Shown: piece after piece, positions 5,416 to 5,645 of the stretch
How the letters are laid out: each line of letters starts with the position of its first letter
How positions within the stretch are numbered: position 1 is the stretch's first letter
Assembly: GCA_052118425.1 (NCBI GenBank)
Contig: JBQKHF010000073.1
Direction: 5' to 3' (one strand)
Length of the DNA stretch: 5,645 bases
Source of the DNA: Roseburia_C sp900315735
GTDB lineage: Bacteria > Bacillota > Clostridia > Lachnospirales > Lachnospiraceae
The notes under the pieces: model-generated
The model's database searches: none
Told to the model about the DNA's origin: nothing
Seen by the model: only the letters and a program-made list of their open reading frames with translations
Program-made: the position numbers and the translations under genes

Positions 5416-5464
5416 CACTTTTCCCTTATAGCTTCCTCACAAGGGAAAAAATAAGGGAAAAGTG
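5416..5464. repeat. Inverted repeat plus AAGGGAAAA copy at the element's right end
   Basis: CACTTTTCCCTTAT (5416-5429) and ATAAGGGAAAAGTG (5451-5464) form a 14-bp perfect inverted repeat. The spacer holds another AAGGGAAAA (5441-5449), a direct repeat of the right arm and a competing partner for the left arm. No T run follows, so it is not a typical terminator. Its place 12 bp after the integrase stop fits integrase arm-type binding sites or the element end. The attachment core itself could not be identified. Confidence 0.6.
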
Positions 5465-5484
5465 CAAATTACATAGATGTTGAT

Positions 5485-5499
5485 GGGCGGGAAAGCCCG
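5485..5499. repeat. Short GC-rich hairpin in the right intergenic region
   Basis: GGGCGGGAAAGCCCG can fold either as GGGC/GCCC or as CGGG/CCCG, two alternative 4-bp stems, in otherwise AT-rich DNA. It might be part of an attachment region or a weak structural element; no function can be assigned. The remainder of 5465-5545 shows nothing else recognisable. Confidence 0.35.
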
Positions 5500-5559
5500 T
5501 AAATTCCGGAAAGTTGAGAAAATACACGAGAAATTTTGAATTTGACGGAGGTATAGTAG

Positions 5560-5645
5560 ATGAAAATAAAAAACCCTATGTTGGTAGTAACGGATATTAA
5601 TAAGTCATTGGAATTTTATATAAAAGTTTTGGGGCTTCATGTAAT
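5560..5645 (+). CDS. VOC/glyoxalase-fold protein, 5' part only
   Basis: The first 28 codons of a gene cut by the window edge. The start MKIKNPMLVVTDINKSLEFY followed by VLGLHV is the typical first beta strand and helix of vicinal-oxygen-chelate (glyoxalase / bleomycin-resistance / extradiol dioxygenase) proteins, cytosolic metalloenzymes or drug-binding proteins built from paired beta-alpha-beta-beta-beta units. GGAGG at 5547-5551, 8 nt before the ATG, fixes the start. Substrate and specificity cannot be judged from this fragment. It is AT-rich like the serine hydrolase remnant on the other side, so both may belong to the DNA into which the element inserted. No promoter is clear upstream. Confidence 0.75.
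   Translation, partial: MKIKNPMLVVTDINKSLEFYIKVLGLHV

Noticed and set aside
5416..5464. The 14-bp inverted repeat as the integrase terminator
   Set aside because: No T run follows either arm on the plus strand (GTGCAAATTAC follows), and the loop contains a competing repeat, so a recombination-site role fits better.
905..5560. Direct repeats that could be attL and attR
   Set aside because: I compared 905-1001 with 5402-5560 by eye and found no convincing shared direct repeat; only an inverted 7-mer (AACTTTC at 912-918, GAAAGTT at 5509-5515), which does not suit an attachment core.
1..5645. CRISPR arrays, tRNA or rRNA genes, toxin-antitoxin pairs, replication genes
   Set aside because: No regularly spaced repeats, cloverleaf-like segments or matching protein families were seen on either strand.

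Overview
The window looks like a Gram-positive, low-to-mid GC Firmicutes genome, most likely a gut Clostridia/Lachnospiraceae-type host. The clues are strong AAGGAGG-type ribosome binding sites, sigma-A promoters of TTGACA-17-TATAAT form, a Tn4451-type TnpV fragment, and a MobA/MobL relaxase next to a Tn916-like Xis/Int pair. The host assignment is an inference; nothing in the window names a species.

Left flank (1-990): the 5' end of an inward-truncated tnpV-like gene on the minus strand (about 1-158) abuts, head to head, the remnant of a penicillin-binding-protein/class C beta-lactamase-type serine hydrolase (about 160-912, plus). The hydrolase has lost the N-terminal part that carries the catalytic SxxK serine, so it is probably a pseudogene. 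A strong intrinsic terminator (943-985) follows it. This part is visibly more AT-rich than the rest.

Central element (about 990-5470): a compact, apparently cargo-free integrative and mobilizable element (IME). It holds a MobA/MobL relaxase (1002-2588, minus); a 407-bp gene-free region with dense inverted repeats, probably oriT plus the mob promoter (2589-2995); an Xis-like excisionase (2996-3229, minus); a divergent Cro/CI-type regulator (3405-4022, plus); and a complete tyrosine integrase (4106-5404, plus). No replication, type IV secretion or resistance gene is visible. Transfer would therefore need a conjugation apparatus supplied in trans.

Control logic readable from the sequence: xis and the regulator gene diverge from a 175-bp region with two good promoters. 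Each has a TTGCA-N3-TGCAA palindrome in a repressing position: one over the regulator's -35 box, one just downstream of the xis start point. The regulator probably represses both xis and itself, coupling excision to a lysogeny-like switch. Between xis and the relaxase lies a near-consensus plus-strand promoter followed about 70 nt later by a terminator hairpin. It predicts a two-hairpin small RNA antisense to any xis-to-mob readthrough transcript, and it is the most novel-looking signal here.

Right flank (5405-5645): a 14-bp perfect inverted repeat with an extra AAGGGAAAA copy (possible integrase arm sites), then the start of a VOC/glyoxalase-fold gene (5560 onward) that runs off the window. 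I could not find a direct repeat marking attL/attR.
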